Positions 1 through 10,548 are shown, counted from the first letter of the stretch. The stretch is 64,000 nt of DNA from Methanobrevibacter sp. (GCA_022775905.1 JALFJX010000004.1:1-64000); one strand, 5' to 3'. Translations and numbers: made by a program. The notes: generated by a model not told the origin, from the sequence alone.

Positions 1-184
1 GTGTAATCAAAAGAATATTCAATGGAACCAATAGAAGCAGAAGTCTACAACTATCCAATAAAGAAACAAAACTCAAAAACACAATTTACAACATTTACAG
101 AACAACACAAATTCAAGAAAAATAAGGATTTCTACAAAGCCTTTAATTTTAAAAAAAGAAATTAAAGATGAGTTAAAAACCCAT
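1..184. other. Left edge, no secure gene; possible gene remnant
   Basis: An A-rich stretch at the window edge. One plus-strand frame is closed by a stop at base 6, and a later in-frame ATG at 22 opens a 47-codon frame ending at 165 that is rich in Lys, Asn and Gln. A second plus frame is open from the edge to 125. Neither shows a recognisable domain, and no ribosome binding site precedes the ATG. This could be the tail of a gene lying to the left, a decayed gene, or 3' untranslated sequence. Confidence 0.3.
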
Positions 185-1885
185 CTACATTTTTTCAGGT
201 GCAACAACACCTAAAATATCTAAAGCATTTTTAATAGTAGTTTTAGCCCTATCGACTAAAATTAATCTAGTATCTTCTACATCAGAACCAATAACTTGTT
301 GTGATTTGTAGAATTTATTAAATGAACCAGCTAAATCTTGACAGTATTGAGTAATATTGTGAACTCTTTGTTTGTTCGCACAATCTTCAACAACTTGTGG
401 GAATTTAGCTATTTGTCTTACTAATTCTTGTTCATCTTCATTAGGAACCCAGTTATCACTAACTTCTAATGCGCTGATATCTTTACCTGATTTTGCAAGT
501 AATTTGCATGCTCTTGCATGAGCATATTGGATAGATGCACAACCTCTTTCAAAGCTTAAAGCTTCATCCCATTTGAAAGTTAAGTGTTTTTCAGGGGATA
601 ATTTAGCAATGAAGAATCTGATAGCTCCAACACCAATATCTTCAGCCATTGGTGCAATTTCTTCTTCAGACAAATCAGGGTTTCTGGATTTGATTTCATC
701 ATGAGCACGAGATACTGCTTCATCAATCAATTCATCAACAGATACAAATTTACCTCTTCTGGTAGACATTGAACCTTCTGGAAGAGTAATAAACTCGTAA
801 AAGATTACTTCAGGTGCTTCTAATCTTAAGATTTCTTCAAAAATAACTTTGATTTGTTTAGCTGCTAATTTGTGGTCTGAACCTAAGATATCAAGTACAG
901 TATCACCTAAAGTAGCTTTGTATTTGTGATATGCTAAATCTCTTGTGGAATAAAGAGAAGTTCCGTTTGATCTTCTAAGTACAAACTCTTTTTCAATATT
1001 GAAATCAGTCAAATCAATGAACATTACTTCTTCTTGTCTTGCAAATCCTTCTTTTTGGATGTAATTTACAAGGTCATTGACTTCTCCGCTTCTTACGAAT
1101 TGACCTTCCCATACGAAGTCATCGTGGACAATGTTCATTCTTAAAAGAGATTCTTTCATTCCGGAAATACATTTGGAAACTACATCTTCAAAGACTTTGT
1201 TCAATTCTTCGTCAGCACCTTCTTCGTATTTTTGGATTAATTCATCAACTTTAGCATTTAAAGCAGGATCTTCTTCAACAGTTTTGTTTGCATCGAAGTA
1301 TAATTTTCCAATTTTGTGGTCTATTTTATCTCCTTCATAGTCTTCGATTTTTAAACCACATTCAGTAATACCACATACGATAATAGCAATTTGTCTTCCC
1401 ATATCATTTACATAATATTGTGTTATGACATCTCTTCCTGCTAATTTTAATAATCTTGATAAAGAATCTCCAAAAATGGAGTTTCTGATGTGACCAATGT
1501 GTAATGGTCCATTTGGATTAGCTGAAGTGTGTTCTAAGACAATTTTTTCACCATATGCTGGAAGTTGTCCGTAGTTTTCATCAACTTTTTCCAATAACAA
1601 TTTTGAGAATTTAGAATAGTCAATGAAGAAATTTACATAAGGTCCAAAGTTTTGTACTTTGGAGAATATTTCAGGTACTTCAATTTTTTCAACTAAACCT
1701 TTTGCAACTTCAGGAGGAGAAGTTTTTAATTTTTTAGTAAGTGCAAATGCAATTGTACTTGCTAAATCACCTAAATTTGGGTTAGGTGGAAATTCTAATT
1801 TAAAATCTCTATCAACATCTACGTCATATTGATCTAATGCTTTGTTAATAGCATCAATAGCTTGCTTTTCAATTTCGAAATACAT
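185..1885 (-). CDS. argS: Arginyl-tRNA synthetase
   Basis: Class I aminoacyl-tRNA synthetase that charges tRNA-Arg with arginine in the cytoplasm. The 566-residue length is normal for the family. An Arg-tRNA synthetase N-terminal domain (about residues 1-90) precedes the Rossmann catalytic core with the HIGH motif at residues 129-132, just after the characteristic TSANPNGPL segment. MSTRRG near residue 375 stands where KMSKS normally lies, and the C-terminal third is the helical DALR anticodon-binding domain. The ATG is preceded by AAGGTGAG at proper spacing. The signal peptidase gene lies 19 bp upstream on the same strand, so co-transcription is likely. Confidence 0.97.
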   Translation of the reverse strand: MYFEIEKQAIDAINKALDQYDVDVDRDFKLEFPPNPNLGDLASTIAFALTKKLKTSPPEVAKGLVEKIEVPEIFSKVQNFGPYVNFFIDYSKFSKLLLEKVDENYGQLPAYGEKIVLEHTSANPNGPLHIGHIRNSIFGDSLSRLLKLAGRDVITQYYVNDMGRQIAIIVCGITECGLKIEDYEGDKIDHKIGKLYFDANKTVEEDPALNAKVDELIQKYEEGADEELNKVFEDVVSKCISGMKESLLRMNIVHDDFVWEGQFVRSGEVNDLVNYIQKEGFARQEEVMFIDLTDFNIEKEFVLRRSNGTSLYSTRDLAYHKYKATLGDTVLDILGSDHKLAAKQIKVIFEEILRLEAPEVIFYEFITLPEGSMSTRRGKFVSVDELIDEAVSRAHDEIKSRNPDLSEEEIAPMAEDIGVGAIRFFIAKLSPEKHLTFKWDEALSFERGCASIQYAHARACKLLAKSGKDISALEVSDNWVPNEDEQELVRQIAKFPQVVEDCANKQRVHNITQYCQDLAGSFNKFYKSQQVIGSDVEDTRLILVDRAKTTIKNALDILGVVAPEKM

Positions 1886-1904
1886 TAACTCACCTTAATA
1901 ATAA

Positions 1905-2330
1905 TTATAACCCTCTTAACCAAAGGGAAAGATAACCAATTTTTGGAATTACGACTAAATTATCGTCTACTGTTACAACTTTTTCTTTAATTTGGCTTGA
2001 AGTAACATAATACGGATCAGGAGAATCATTATTGTCCCCTTTAATTACATACATCGTAGTTCCGTTAATATCTGTAATATTAATAATTCTATGGATAACT
2101 GGTTGGTCATACCAAGCTGCATCATAAACAACTACATCACCAACTTTAACATCACTTGCATTGAACTCATTAATGCCTAAAAAATCTGCCTTTTCAACAA
2201 GAACAATGTCCCCTCTGTAAAATGCAGGTTCCATACTTCCAGATACTACCACATTCAAGTGTTGGGCAGCGATTAGAACTATAATAAGAATAACTACATA
2301 TGATGCAATTTCTTTAAAATCAATTTCCAT
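1905..2330 (-). CDS. Archaeal-type signal peptidase I (S26B)
   Basis: Membrane serine protease that removes Sec signal peptides from exported proteins. The 141-residue protein has one N-terminal membrane segment (about residues 9-26) followed by the catalytic SGSMEP box with the nucleophile Ser32. The archaeal/ER branch uses His instead of the bacterial Lys as general base, and His80 in the VIHRI box fits; GDNN near residue 100 supplies the conserved Asp. It is short compared with bacterial LepB, as usual for archaea. The gene begins 6 bp after hemL stops, suggesting one transcript with hemL and argS. Function is secure by motif; which subset of preproteins it cleaves cannot be told. Confidence 0.92.
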   Translation of the reverse strand: MEIDFKEIASYVVILIIVLIAAQHLNVVVSGSMEPAFYRGDIVLVEKADFLGINEFNASDVKVGDVVVYDAAWYDQPVIHRIINITDINGTTMYVIKGDNNDSPDPYYVTSSQIKEKVVTVDDNLVVIPKIGYLSLWLRGL

Positions 2331-2336
2331 TTTAAA

Positions 2337-3611
2337 TTACCTTCTTCTTTTTCTAAATGCCTCTTTTAAAGCAATTTCAATAGCATCGGAGGTTGTTTGT
2401 ATATCTTCCATACTATGAGCATTTGAAATAAAGTTACATTCAAATTGAGATGGTGGAATAAATACACCTTGTTTTAACAAGGATTTGAAATATCTTAAGA
2501 ATTGTTTTCTGTCAGATTCTTGAGCATCAGCATAATTGTAAACTGGTGCAGGATTGAAATAAATTTGGAACATTGATGCAAGTCCAACCGGTTGGATGTT
2601 GTATTCTTCATCATCGATTATGGATTGTATATTTCCTCTAAGGAACTTACCTTTTCTGTCTAACTCTTTGTAAAATACTTCGTCCAATTGAGTTAAAGTA
2701 GAAATACCTGCTTGAACAGATATAGGATTTCCTGCAAAAGTACCTGCCTGATAAACAGGACCATTAGGAGCAATCAATTCCATGATTTCCTTTTTACCAC
2801 AGAAAGCACCCATAGGAAGTCCACCACCAACAATTTTACCAAGAGTGGTTAAATCAGGAGTAACACCATAATATTCTTGAGCTCCACCTCTTGAAGCTCT
2901 AAAACCAGTGATAACTTCATCAAAAATTAAAACTATGTCATTTTCTTCTGTAATTTTTCTAATAAATTCTAAAAATCCTGGTTTTGGTTCAATACAACCA
3001 ACATTACCCATAACAACTTCCATGATGATACAAGCAATATTTTCTCCTTCTTTTTCAATTAACTCTGTCAAAGCTTCTTCATCATTGAATGGAACAGATA
3101 AAGTATTTTTAGTGGTATCGACTGGAATACCTGCACTATCAGGTAAAGTTGCAGCACCAGATCCACCTTTAACTAATACATAATCATGTGCTCCATGATA
3201 TGCTCCTTCAAATTTAACAATTTTGTCACGACCAGTAAAACCACGTGCTAATCTTATTGCACTCATAGTAGCTTCAGTACCACTATTACAGAATCTTACC
3301 ATTTCAGCTGATGGAACCCTATCAATAACTTCTTTTGCAAGAGTAATTTCATTTTCAGTTGGAGCACCATATGCACTACCAATAGTTAATTGATTAGATA
3401 CTTCTCTTACAACTTTAGGGTTAGCGTGTCCTAATATTAATGGACCATATGCTAAACAGTGATCAATGTAAGTTTTTCCATCTTCATCAGTAAGTTTTGA
3501 ACCTCCAGCACTTTTAACAAAAAATGGATAAGGTTTAAAAGCACGTACAGGAGAATTTACTCCTCCAGGGAAATAATTTTTAGATTCATTGAATAATTCT
3601 TCAGAATTCAT
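2337..3611 (-). CDS. hemL: Glutamate-1-semialdehyde 2,1-aminomutase
   Basis: PLP enzyme of the C5 pathway that converts glutamate-1-semialdehyde to 5-aminolevulinate, feeding tetrapyrroles (cobamide, F430, heme-like compounds). The 424-residue sequence shows the family start with [12 protein letters not shown] (about residues 14-25), the acyl pocket ILGHANP, the Asp of FDEVITGFR that contacts the PLP ring nitrogen, and the Schiff-base Lys in [11 protein letters not shown]. Length and motifs match HemL rather than a general class III aminotransferase. It lies 9 bp downstream of cbiC, a later-stage cobamide gene, which fits a tetrapyrrole operon. Confidence 0.96.
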   Translation of the reverse strand: MNSEELFNESKNYFPGGVNSPVRAFKPYPFFVKSAGGSKLTDEDGKTYIDHCLAYGPLILGHANPKVVREVSNQLTIGSAYGAPTENEITLAKEVIDRVPSAEMVRFCNSGTEATMSAIRLARGFTGRDKIVKFEGAYHGAHDYVLVKGGSGAATLPDSAGIPVDTTKNTLSVPFNDEEALTELIEKEGENIACIIMEVVMGNVGCIEPKPGFLEFIRKITEENDIVLIFDEVITGFRASRGGAQEYYGVTPDLTTLGKIVGGGLPMGAFCGKKEIMELIAPNGPVYQAGTFAGNPISVQAGISTLTQLDEVFYKELDRKGKFLRGNIQSIIDDEEYNIQPVGLASMFQIYFNPAPVYNYADAQESDRKQFLRYFKSLLKQGVFIPPSQFECNFISNAHSMEDIQTTSDAIEIALKEAFRKRRR

Positions 3612-3620
3612 TTTATCACA

Positions 3621-4250
3621 CTATAAATGTTGTATTAATGAATTTACACAAGCAACTGCAATTGGTGTTCCACCTTTAGGTCCTTCAACAATAACATTAG
3701 GAATATTGGAATTATGTAGAGCTTCTTTTGAATCAGCAGCACCGACAAAACCAACAGGAACTCCTACAATAGCTTTAAGATTCATTTCACCTTTTTCGTA
3801 TAAGTCCATAGCTTCAAAAACAGCAGTTGGAGCATTTCCAGAAACTACAATACCTTCAAAATCATTTGATGCAGCATAACGCATTGCAGCAGCTGCCCTT
3901 GTAATCTGATTTTCTTTAGCTATTTTAATTACTTCTTCATTTCTGATATAACACTCAACTTCCCCATCATATCTTGTAATACCATATTTAACCATATTAA
4001 TATCAGTTAAAATAGTTTCATTATTTTTTAGGGACGTCATAGCCACATCTACAAAATCAGGACTAATTTTTACTAGTTTTGCATATTCGGGATCTGCTGT
4101 TGAATGAACAATCCTTTCAACAATATCCCTTTCAGCAGGATTTAAATCTTTGACATCATCTCCAATAAGACCACGGATAATTTCTCTACTTTTATTAGCA
4201 ATATCCAAACCTTGTTTAGTTGATGCACCCATGAACATTTTGTCTGTCAT
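3621..4250 (-). CDS. cbiC: Cobalt-precorrin-8 methylmutase
   Basis: Moves the C11 methyl group to C12 to give cobyrinate in anaerobic cobamide synthesis. The 209-residue length is standard. The family features are visible: a central HSTADPEYAKL segment with the catalytic His, a conserved DINMVKYGI segment, and the C-terminal GVPVGFVGAADSKEAL and EGPKGGTPIAVA blocks. Translation may start at the first Met or at Met5, which is closer to the conserved domain start. It is followed immediately by hemL on the same strand. Cobamide genes cbiB, cbiG and cobJ lie elsewhere in this window, so the pathway is dispersed. Confidence 0.94.
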   Translation of the reverse strand: MTDKMFMGASTKQGLDIANKSREIIRGLIGDDVKDLNPAERDIVERIVHSTADPEYAKLVKISPDFVDVAMTSLKNNETILTDINMVKYGITRYDGEVECYIRNEEVIKIAKENQITRAAAAMRYAASNDFEGIVVSGNAPTAVFEAMDLYEKGEMNLKAIVGVPVGFVGAADSKEALHNSNIPNVIVEGPKGGTPIAVACVNSLIQHL

Positions 4251-4324
4251 AGATTAATTTTTGGATTAAATATATGTTAAATATTTTGATTATTTATAAA
4301 AAAAGATGAAAAATTAAGTAAAAA

Positions 4325-5524
4325 TTATTTATCACTTGCAGATAAACCTGCTAGATATCCAGTTGAAAAGGCAATTTTTAAATTATATCCTCCTGTTGGA
4401 CCATGAACATCCAAAACTTCACCTGCAAAGTATAAATTAGGAACAACAGTTGATTCCATAGTTTTTGAATTTATATTAGTTAAATCAATACCTCCAACAG
4501 TCACTTTAGCCAAATCCCCATTAAAACCAGTTATTTCAAATGAAAACCTTTTTAAATTTTCGATTAATCTGTTTTTACTTTTTTTATTGACTCTGGACAA
4601 TTGAGTTTCACCATCAATACCCGTTTCATTTAAAAAGAAGTCTATGAATCTATTTGTTAAGAATTGCTTCAAATAGTTTTTAATCATTGCTTTTCCTTTA
4701 AAATCTTGATTAAATTTTTCATTTAACTCCTCACGTGTGAAATCAGGACATAAATCTATAGCAATATTAAAATTAATATCAGGATTTTCCTTTTCTAATA
4801 AGTTATAACTTATAACTTCTGAGATTTCATTACTCAAATCAATTATTCCGGGACCTGTCATCCCAACATGTGAAATTAAAACATTACCTCGAACCTTAGT
4901 TTTCTTATAACTTATAACAACATCATACAACGTTACACCAGCAATACTTGACAAATCTTTCGCTGTAATTAAAGGAGATAGGCCATATTTGATGTCTGTC
5001 AATGGCTGTTCAGTAAGAGAATAATTCCCAATATTGCAACCTGTTTGCGGGTAAGTCATACCCCCTGTTGCAATAATAATCTTGTCTGCTTTTAACTTAT
5101 CATTAATAACAAAATCTTCACTTATACTTTTAACTTCAAAGTTATAACTTATAACTACATCTTTCAGGTAATCTATTAGAATATTAAGAACATCCTTAGA
5201 TTTCTCACTTTCAGGAAATATTCTATTATTATCTTCTTCAATGAAATTTAATCCTTTATTTTCAAAAAATGAGAGTAATTTTTCATTAGTAAGTGTATAA
5301 AAAGAGTGCTTTAAAAAATTTTTTTGAGGATAGAATTTTAATAGCTTTTTTATCGGTTTTGCATTGGTAATATTACACCTACCACCACCACTCATTAAGA
5401 GTTTACGACCTAGTTTAGAGTTTTTTTCAAGCAATATAACGCTTGAGGAATTCTGACTTGCAGCAATTGCCGCCATGATTCCCGCTGGTCCGCCGCCAAT
5501 AACAGCTATTTCATATTCATCCAT
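4325..5524 (-). CDS. BaiN/HI0933-family FAD-dependent oxidoreductase
   Basis: Flavoprotein of the HI0933 / BaiN family (399 residues); physiological substrate unknown. The N-terminal dinucleotide-binding motif GGGPAGIMAA (about residues 10-19) and MSGGGRCNITN near residue 45 are typical, as are GGMTYPQTG (about 155) and the C-terminal FAGEVLDVHGPTGGYNL block that closes the FAD site. The family has been linked to bile-acid double-bond reduction in bacteria, but that role should not be transferred here. Unusually, the coding DNA holds three copies of a 14-15 bp motif (minus strand GTTATAAGTTATAAC and a variant), each encoding V-I-S-Y; the motif also occurs near parA. It stands apart from neighbours by 22 bp and 75 bp. 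Confidence 0.88.
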   Translation of the reverse strand: MDEYEIAVIGGGPAGIMAAIAASQNSSSVILLEKNSKLGRKLLMSGGGRCNITNAKPIKKLLKFYPQKNFLKHSFYTLTNEKLLSFFENKGLNFIEEDNNRIFPESEKSKDVLNILIDYLKDVVISYNFEVKSISEDFVINDKLKADKIIIATGGMTYPQTGCNIGNYSLTEQPLTDIKYGLSPLITAKDLSSIAGVTLYDVVISYKKTKVRGNVLISHVGMTGPGIIDLSNEISEVISYNLLEKENPDINFNIAIDLCPDFTREELNEKFNQDFKGKAMIKNYLKQFLTNRFIDFFLNETGIDGETQLSRVNKKSKNRLIENLKRFSFEITGFNGDLAKVTVGGIDLTNINSKTMESTVVPNLYFAGEVLDVHGPTGGYNLKIAFSTGYLAGLSASDK

Positions 5525-5547
5525 AATATCTAAAAAAAGAAAAGAAA

Positions 5548-6867
5548 TTAAGGGGTTAATCTGTGTCTGTCTCTAGGGAAGAGTACACATTCACGGATGT
5601 TTTCAGATCCAGTAAGTACCATAGTTAATCTATCAGCACCTACACCCCAACCTGCGTGAGGAGGCATACCGTATTCAAATGCTTTAAGATAGCTTCCAAA
5701 TCCAGCAGGGTTTAATCCTCTTTCTTCGATTTGTTTTACGAGTAAATCGTATTGGTGTACACGAGTAGCACCGGAAGATAACTCTAAGTTGTTGTACATT
5801 AAATCGAAAGCATGGGAGTATTTTTCGTCTCCTTCTTGAGGCATTACATAGAATGGTTTAATTGCAGATGGCCATTCGGTTAAGAAGTAGAATCCACCCA
5901 TAGTGTCTCCTAATGCTTTTTCAGCTTCACGAGATAAGTCTTCTCCCCATTCCATTTCTACTCCACGAGAGTTAACAATATCAACTGCTTCGTCGTAGGT
6001 TACAACTGGGAAGTTTCCTTTAGGTACTTCTAATTCACGTCCTAAAACAGCTAATTCATCAGCACATTTATCATTGATATCAGTTAAGACGTTAATGAGC
6101 ATATCATTTAATACTTTCATTACATCAACATCGTCCATGAAGGAAGCTTCTGCATCGATGGAAACCGCTTCATTTAAGTGTCTTAAAGTATCATGTTCTT
6201 CTGCTCTGAAAATTTGACCAATTTCGAATACTTTGTCCATTCCAGCACCCATCATCATTTGTTTGTATAATTGAGGGGATTGTCCTAAGAATGCTTCTTT
6301 TTCAAAGTAAGTAATTGGGAATAATTCTGTTCCTCCTTCAGTAGCGGAAGCTACAAGTTTAGGAGTGTTAATTTCATAAAATCCATTATCATAGAAGTAA
6401 TCTCTGATGGTATGGAACATTTGACCTTTGATTTTGAAAATTGCTGAAACATTTTCTTTTCTTAAATCAATGAATCTTGAATCTAATCTGGTATCGATTC
6501 CAGCTTGAACTTTTTCAGTAGGATCCATTGGTAAAGGTTGATTGGATAAGTTTAATACTTTAATTTCTTTAGGAATAATTTCCACACCATTTGGTGCTTT
6601 TGGAGCTTCTTGAACTAATCCTTTAATAGCAACAACGGATTCTTTTCTGAATTTTCTAATATCTTCTAATATTTCTGCTTCTACTTTTTTACTTGGAGCG
6701 GTTAATTGAACTCTACCAGTAACATCTCTGATAATTACAAAGATAATTCCACCTAAGTCACGGATTTCATGTACCCACCCCATGATGGTAACGTCACTAC
6801 CTGCAATTTCTGGGGTAGTTTCTTTAGCGTAATGAGTTCTTCTCCAGTCATTTAATAAACCTTGCAA
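5548..6867 (-). CDS. aspS: Aspartyl-tRNA synthetase, probably non-discriminating (Asp/Asn)
   Basis: Class II synthetase that aspartylates tRNA-Asp and probably tRNA-Asn. An OB-fold anticodon domain (about residues 20-110) is followed by a class II core with the motif 2 loop [14 protein letters not shown] and motif 3 [11 protein letters not shown]. In the anticodon domain the sequence reads GWVHEI; in archaeal AspRS a His at this site is reported for non-discriminating enzymes, a Trp for strict ones. A gatA gene in the same window supports the indirect Asn-tRNA route. Start: a GTG lies at 6876, but GAGGTG overlaps it, while the TTG at 6867 has GAGGTG at six-base spacing, so TTG is preferred (439 residues). 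Confidence 0.93.
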   Translation of the reverse strand: MQGLLNDWRRTHYAKETTPEIAGSDVTIMGWVHEIRDLGGIIFVIIRDVTGRVQLTAPSKKVEAEILEDIRKFRKESVVAIKGLVQEAPKAPNGVEIIPKEIKVLNLSNQPLPMDPTEKVQAGIDTRLDSRFIDLRKENVSAIFKIKGQMFHTIRDYFYDNGFYEINTPKLVASATEGGTELFPITYFEKEAFLGQSPQLYKQMMMGAGMDKVFEIGQIFRAEEHDTLRHLNEAVSIDAEASFMDDVDVMKVLNDMLINVLTDINDKCADELAVLGRELEVPKGNFPVVTYDEAVDIVNSRGVEMEWGEDLSREAEKALGDTMGGFYFLTEWPSAIKPFYVMPQEGDEKYSHAFDLMYNNLELSSGATRVHQYDLLVKQIEERGLNPAGFGSYLKAFEYGMPPHAGWGVGADRLTMVLTGSENIRECVLFPRDRHRLTP

Positions 6868-6984
6868 ATTATTCACCTCGGTTATAAAAATAAAAATAAT
6901 GATAAAACTTTCATTATAAATGTAATTTATGTTTTAATGTTTAATAAATATATGTAAAAAAAGAAAGAATTTAAAAAATAAAAT

Positions 6985-7524
6985 TTATTCTTTAAATTTA
7001 GTTTTGTCTAATGTTTTAACAACCTTTGCTGGAACACCAACAGCAACTTCACAGTCCCCAACATCTTTTGTAACAACTGCACTGGCTCCAACAATAGCAT
7101 TTTCACCAATTGTTACTCCTGGAAGAATAGATGCACCAGCACCAATCCAAGCTCCTTTTTTAATATGAATTGGTTTGCATGTTAAAATATTACGTTCATA
7201 CTCATCATGATTATTTGATAACAATTGAACATTTGCGGCGATTAACACATCATCTTCAATTGTTATTCCACCACGAGCCATCAAAAGACTATTAGAGTTA
7301 ATATAAACATTTTTACCAATTTTAACCTTATTTAATGCAGCACCTGCAATAGGTGCCATTACAAATGAATTTTCATCCAAATCCAGTAATTCATTCATAA
7401 TTTCAATATACTCATCAGATCTTGGTAAAGTATGATTTAATTTAAAAATTAACTCTGTTTCGTGAGCATAGTAAATTAAATCTTCTTCCGTTTGTTCATC
7501 CATATTAACTTTTTCATAATCCAT
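6985..7524 (-). CDS. Hexapeptide-repeat acetyltransferase (maltose/galactoside O-acetyltransferase-like)
   Basis: Left-handed beta-helix acyltransferase, probably acetyl-CoA dependent, 179 residues. An N-terminal helical region (about residues 1-50) precedes imperfect hexapeptide repeats such as IGKNVYINSN, IEDDVLIAANV, IKKGAWIGAGA and IGENAIVGASAVV. The family catalytic His appears in SNNHDE near residue 107. It resembles LacA/Maa/NodL, but the acceptor cannot be told. The ATG abuts the hisD stop codon directly, so it is translated from the hisD transcript, although a role in histidine synthesis is not implied. Confidence 0.85.
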   Translation of the reverse strand: MDYEKVNMDEQTEEDLIYYAHETELIFKLNHTLPRSDEYIEIMNELLDLDENSFVMAPIAGAALNKVKIGKNVYINSNSLLMARGGITIEDDVLIAANVQLLSNNHDEYERNILTCKPIHIKKGAWIGAGASILPGVTIGENAIVGASAVVTKDVGDCEVAVGVPAKVVKTLDKTKFKE

Positions 7525-8802
7525 TTATTCATCTCTTAATCTAGTTTTAAATGAATTTGCATGTGCAAAGAATCCTTCATATTCCGCAATTGGTACTGAA
7601 GTTTTAGATAAGTCTTTAAGACCATCTTTTGTAATCCTTTGAACAGTCGGTTTTTTAATGAATGCTTCAGTAGATAAACCTGAATACATTTTAGCTCCCC
7701 CACCTGTTGGAAGAACGTGGTTAGTTCCAGACCCATAGTCTCCCGCTGCTACTGGAGAATAGGAACCTAAAAATATTGAACCTGCATTGTTGACTTGTGA
7801 CAATGTTTCATCATCATCTTTAGTGGTAATGATTAAATGTTCCGGAGCATACTCATTTGTAACATGAATAGCTTCTTCAAAAGTGTTAGTGATAATAATT
7901 TTTCCACTTTTAGATAATGATTCTTCAATGATTTCACGTCTAGGAGCAATTTCAGTTAATTGTTTTACGAATTCATCAGTTTTAAGAGCTAAATCTTCAG
8001 AGTCAGTGACTAAGAAACATGATGCATTAGGGTCATGTTCTGCTTGTGCCAAAATATCAGTTGCTAAAAATTCTGGATTTGCAGTATCATCAGCAAGGAT
8101 TAAAACTTCAGATGGACCTGCAGGGAATTCAATGTCAACTTGACCATAAACTAATTTCTTAGCTGCAGTAACGAATATATTTCCCGGACCTACAATTTTT
8201 TCTACACGAGGAATGGATTCAGTTCCATAAGCGAGTCCTGCAATAGCCTGTGCTCCTCCAACTTTATAGATTTCATCAGCACCAGCAATATCCGCTGCAA
8301 CAAGAATTGCATCTAAAATTTTACCGTCTTTTTGTGGAGGTGTAACACATACAACCTTTTTAACACCTGCAATTTTAGCAGGAATAACAGTCATTAAAAT
8401 TGATGAAGGATAAGCTGCTCTTCCTCCAGGAATGTAACATCCAGCAGAATTTATTGGTCTTACGATTTGACCTGCAACAATTCCAGGATTTACTTCAATT
8501 TCCCATTCACCAGGAATTTGTTTTTTATGGAATTTTTCAATATTTGCAGCTGCTTGTTTTAAAGCGACAAGTAACTCGTCATCTAAAGTATCATAAGCCT
8601 CTTTAATTTCATCTTCAGATACTTTCAAATCTTCTATTGTAACTCCATCAAATTTTTCAGTATACTCACGAATAGCTTTATCCTGATTGTTTTTAACATT
8701 GTCCAAAATATCTGAAACAATGTCTAAAACCTTATTTACGTCTTCTTCTGATCTTTTGATAGTTTCCACTAAATCAATGTCAGCATATCTTAATATTTCC
8801 AT
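7525..8802 (-). CDS. hisD: Histidinol dehydrogenase
   Basis: Zinc- and NAD-dependent enzyme that oxidises histidinol to histidine in two steps, the last reactions of histidine synthesis. At 425 residues it is full length. Recognisable blocks are CYIPGGRAAYPSS (about residue 122), the GPGNIFVTAAK nucleotide-binding stretch, GPSEVLILAD, the metal/substrate region QAEHDPNA (about 260) and the C-terminal EHLIITTKD and NHVLPTGGGA. The SD AAGGTAG precedes the ATG. The start lies 7 bp after ilvD, so ilvD-hisD-acetyltransferase form one transcript. hisG is found alone about 24 kb away. Confidence 0.97.
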   Translation of the reverse strand: MEILRYADIDLVETIKRSEEDVNKVLDIVSDILDNVKNNQDKAIREYTEKFDGVTIEDLKVSEDEIKEAYDTLDDELLVALKQAAANIEKFHKKQIPGEWEIEVNPGIVAGQIVRPINSAGCYIPGGRAAYPSSILMTVIPAKIAGVKKVVCVTPPQKDGKILDAILVAADIAGADEIYKVGGAQAIAGLAYGTESIPRVEKIVGPGNIFVTAAKKLVYGQVDIEFPAGPSEVLILADDTANPEFLATDILAQAEHDPNASCFLVTDSEDLALKTDEFVKQLTEIAPRREIIEESLSKSGKIIITNTFEEAIHVTNEYAPEHLIITTKDDDETLSQVNNAGSIFLGSYSPVAAGDYGSGTNHVLPTGGGAKMYSGLSTEAFIKKPTVQRITKDGLKDLSKTSVPIAEYEGFFAHANSFKTRLRDE

Positions 8803-8809
8803 TTTAAAA

Positions 8810-10459
8810 CTACCTTAAAATAGCACCTGTATCAGCAGAGTGAACTAATTTTTGATATAATCTTAACCAGCCATCTAAATCTCTTTCAGGATGTTTGACT
8901 GATTTTAATCTTTCTTCAATTTCTTCATCTGAAAGTTCTACATTAATAGACCTGTTAGCAATGTCAATTTCTATGATATCTCCATTTTGTACAGCTGCAA
9001 TTGGACCATCTTCCATTGCTTCAGGAGATACGTGACCTATACAAGGTCCTCTTGTTCCTCCAGAGAATCTACCGTCAGTAATTAAACCTACATCTTTGAT
9101 GTTCATACCAGCGAGAGCTGAAGTTGGGTTTAACATTTCTCTCATACCTGGACCTCCTTTTGGTCCTTCGTATCTGATTACAACAATGTCCCCTTCTTCG
9201 ATTTCATGGTTAAATATTGCTTTTGTGACATCTTCTTCACAGTTGTATACTTTTGCAGGTCCTTTAAGATGTAACAAGTGGTCTGCAACAGCGCCTTTTT
9301 TGACTACACTTCCATTTGGTGCAAGATTACCTTTTAAGATTGCAATTCCACCATCTTCATGGACAGGATTATCCAAAGTATGGATAACATCAGTATTTTT
9401 ATTTTCAACAGTCTCCAAGTTTTCTTTAATTGTTTTACCGGTTACTGTTAACTGATTAGTATCAATTTTATCGCCTAATGTTTTTAATACAGCTTGAATA
9501 CCACCAGCTAAGTGTAAATCCATCATTGAATCTTCACCAGCAGGAGAAATAAGAGCAATATGAGGCACATTTCTTGAAATTTTATCGAATAATTCTAAAT
9601 CAACAGACAAACCTTTAACTTCACTTGCAAGAGCAGGGATGTGAAGAGCAGTATTGGAAGATCCACCTAATGCCATATCAACTGCAATAGCATTGTTAAA
9701 TGATTCTTGAGTTAAGATATCAGATGGTTTAATGTCTTCTTCAACGAGTTTAACAATTTGTTTACCTGATTTTAATGCAATTTGATTGTTTTCTTCAGTT
9801 CTTGCATGAGTGGTTGCACAAGTTGGAAGGGATAAACCTAATGTTTCAGTAATACAAGCCATTGTATTTGCGGTAAATAAACCTGAACAGCTTCCAGCAC
9901 CAGGACAAGCACATTTTTCAAGTTCAGTTACTTCCTCTTCAGACATTTTACCAGCAGAACAAGCACCAACTGCTTCAAATACAGTAATTAAATCAGCAGG
10001 TTTACCTTTATATTCACCAGAAACCATTGGTCCACCAGTAACAACAATTGATGGAACATCTACTCTGGTTGCACCCATAATCATTCCAGGAACCACTTTA
10101 TCACAGCTTGGAATCAATACAAGTCCATCAAAAGCATGTCCTTTAGTCATACTTTCAACAGTAGCTGCAATGATTTCTCTAGAAGGCAAGGAATATTTCA
10201 TACCCTCATGGTTCATACTGATTCCATCACAGATTGCCATTGTGTCAAATTCAAATGGAATACCACCAGCAGAAATAATACCTTCTTTAACGAATTCAAC
10301 AAGTTCTTTTAAATGGATATGACCAGGTACGATGTCTGTAAAACTATTTGCAATACCAATAAATGGTTTTTTAAAATCATCATCATCGAGACCACAAGCT
10401 CTTAAAAGAGATCTGTGTGGAGCTCTTTGAATTCCTTTTTTTACACTATCACTTTTCAT
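8810..10459 (-). CDS. ilvD: Dihydroxy-acid dehydratase
   Basis: Fe-S enzyme that dehydrates 2,3-dihydroxy-isovalerate and 2,3-dihydroxy-3-methylvalerate to the keto acids that lead to valine, leucine and isoleucine. The 549-residue protein shows the IlvD/Edd family cysteines in [15 protein letters not shown] and [16 protein letters not shown], and the late [19 protein letters not shown] block. Length fits IlvD and not Edd. First gene of the ilvD-hisD-acetyltransferase set, transcribed divergently from the radical-SAM gene across an AT-rich 126-bp spacer. Confidence 0.97.
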   Translation of the reverse strand: MKSDSVKKGIQRAPHRSLLRACGLDDDDFKKPFIGIANSFTDIVPGHIHLKELVEFVKEGIISAGGIPFEFDTMAICDGISMNHEGMKYSLPSREIIAATVESMTKGHAFDGLVLIPSCDKVVPGMIMGATRVDVPSIVVTGGPMVSGEYKGKPADLITVFEAVGACSAGKMSEEEVTELEKCACPGAGSCSGLFTANTMACITETLGLSLPTCATTHARTEENNQIALKSGKQIVKLVEEDIKPSDILTQESFNNAIAVDMALGGSSNTALHIPALASEVKGLSVDLELFDKISRNVPHIALISPAGEDSMMDLHLAGGIQAVLKTLGDKIDTNQLTVTGKTIKENLETVENKNTDVIHTLDNPVHEDGGIAILKGNLAPNGSVVKKGAVADHLLHLKGPAKVYNCEEDVTKAIFNHEIEEGDIVVIRYEGPKGGPGMREMLNPTSALAGMNIKDVGLITDGRFSGGTRGPCIGHVSPEAMEDGPIAAVQNGDIIEIDIANRSINVELSDEEIEERLKSVKHPERDLDGWLRLYQKLVHSADTGAILR

Positions 10460-10548
10460 TTAATCACACAATTAAATTAATCATTAATATATATTTAATT
10501 TATAACTATTATAATATTATGTAAAATAAACATTCCTTTAAATAAAAA

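Noticed and set aside
9810-10322. 170-codon plus-strand frame
   Set aside because: Antisense to ilvD; no motif and no start signal.
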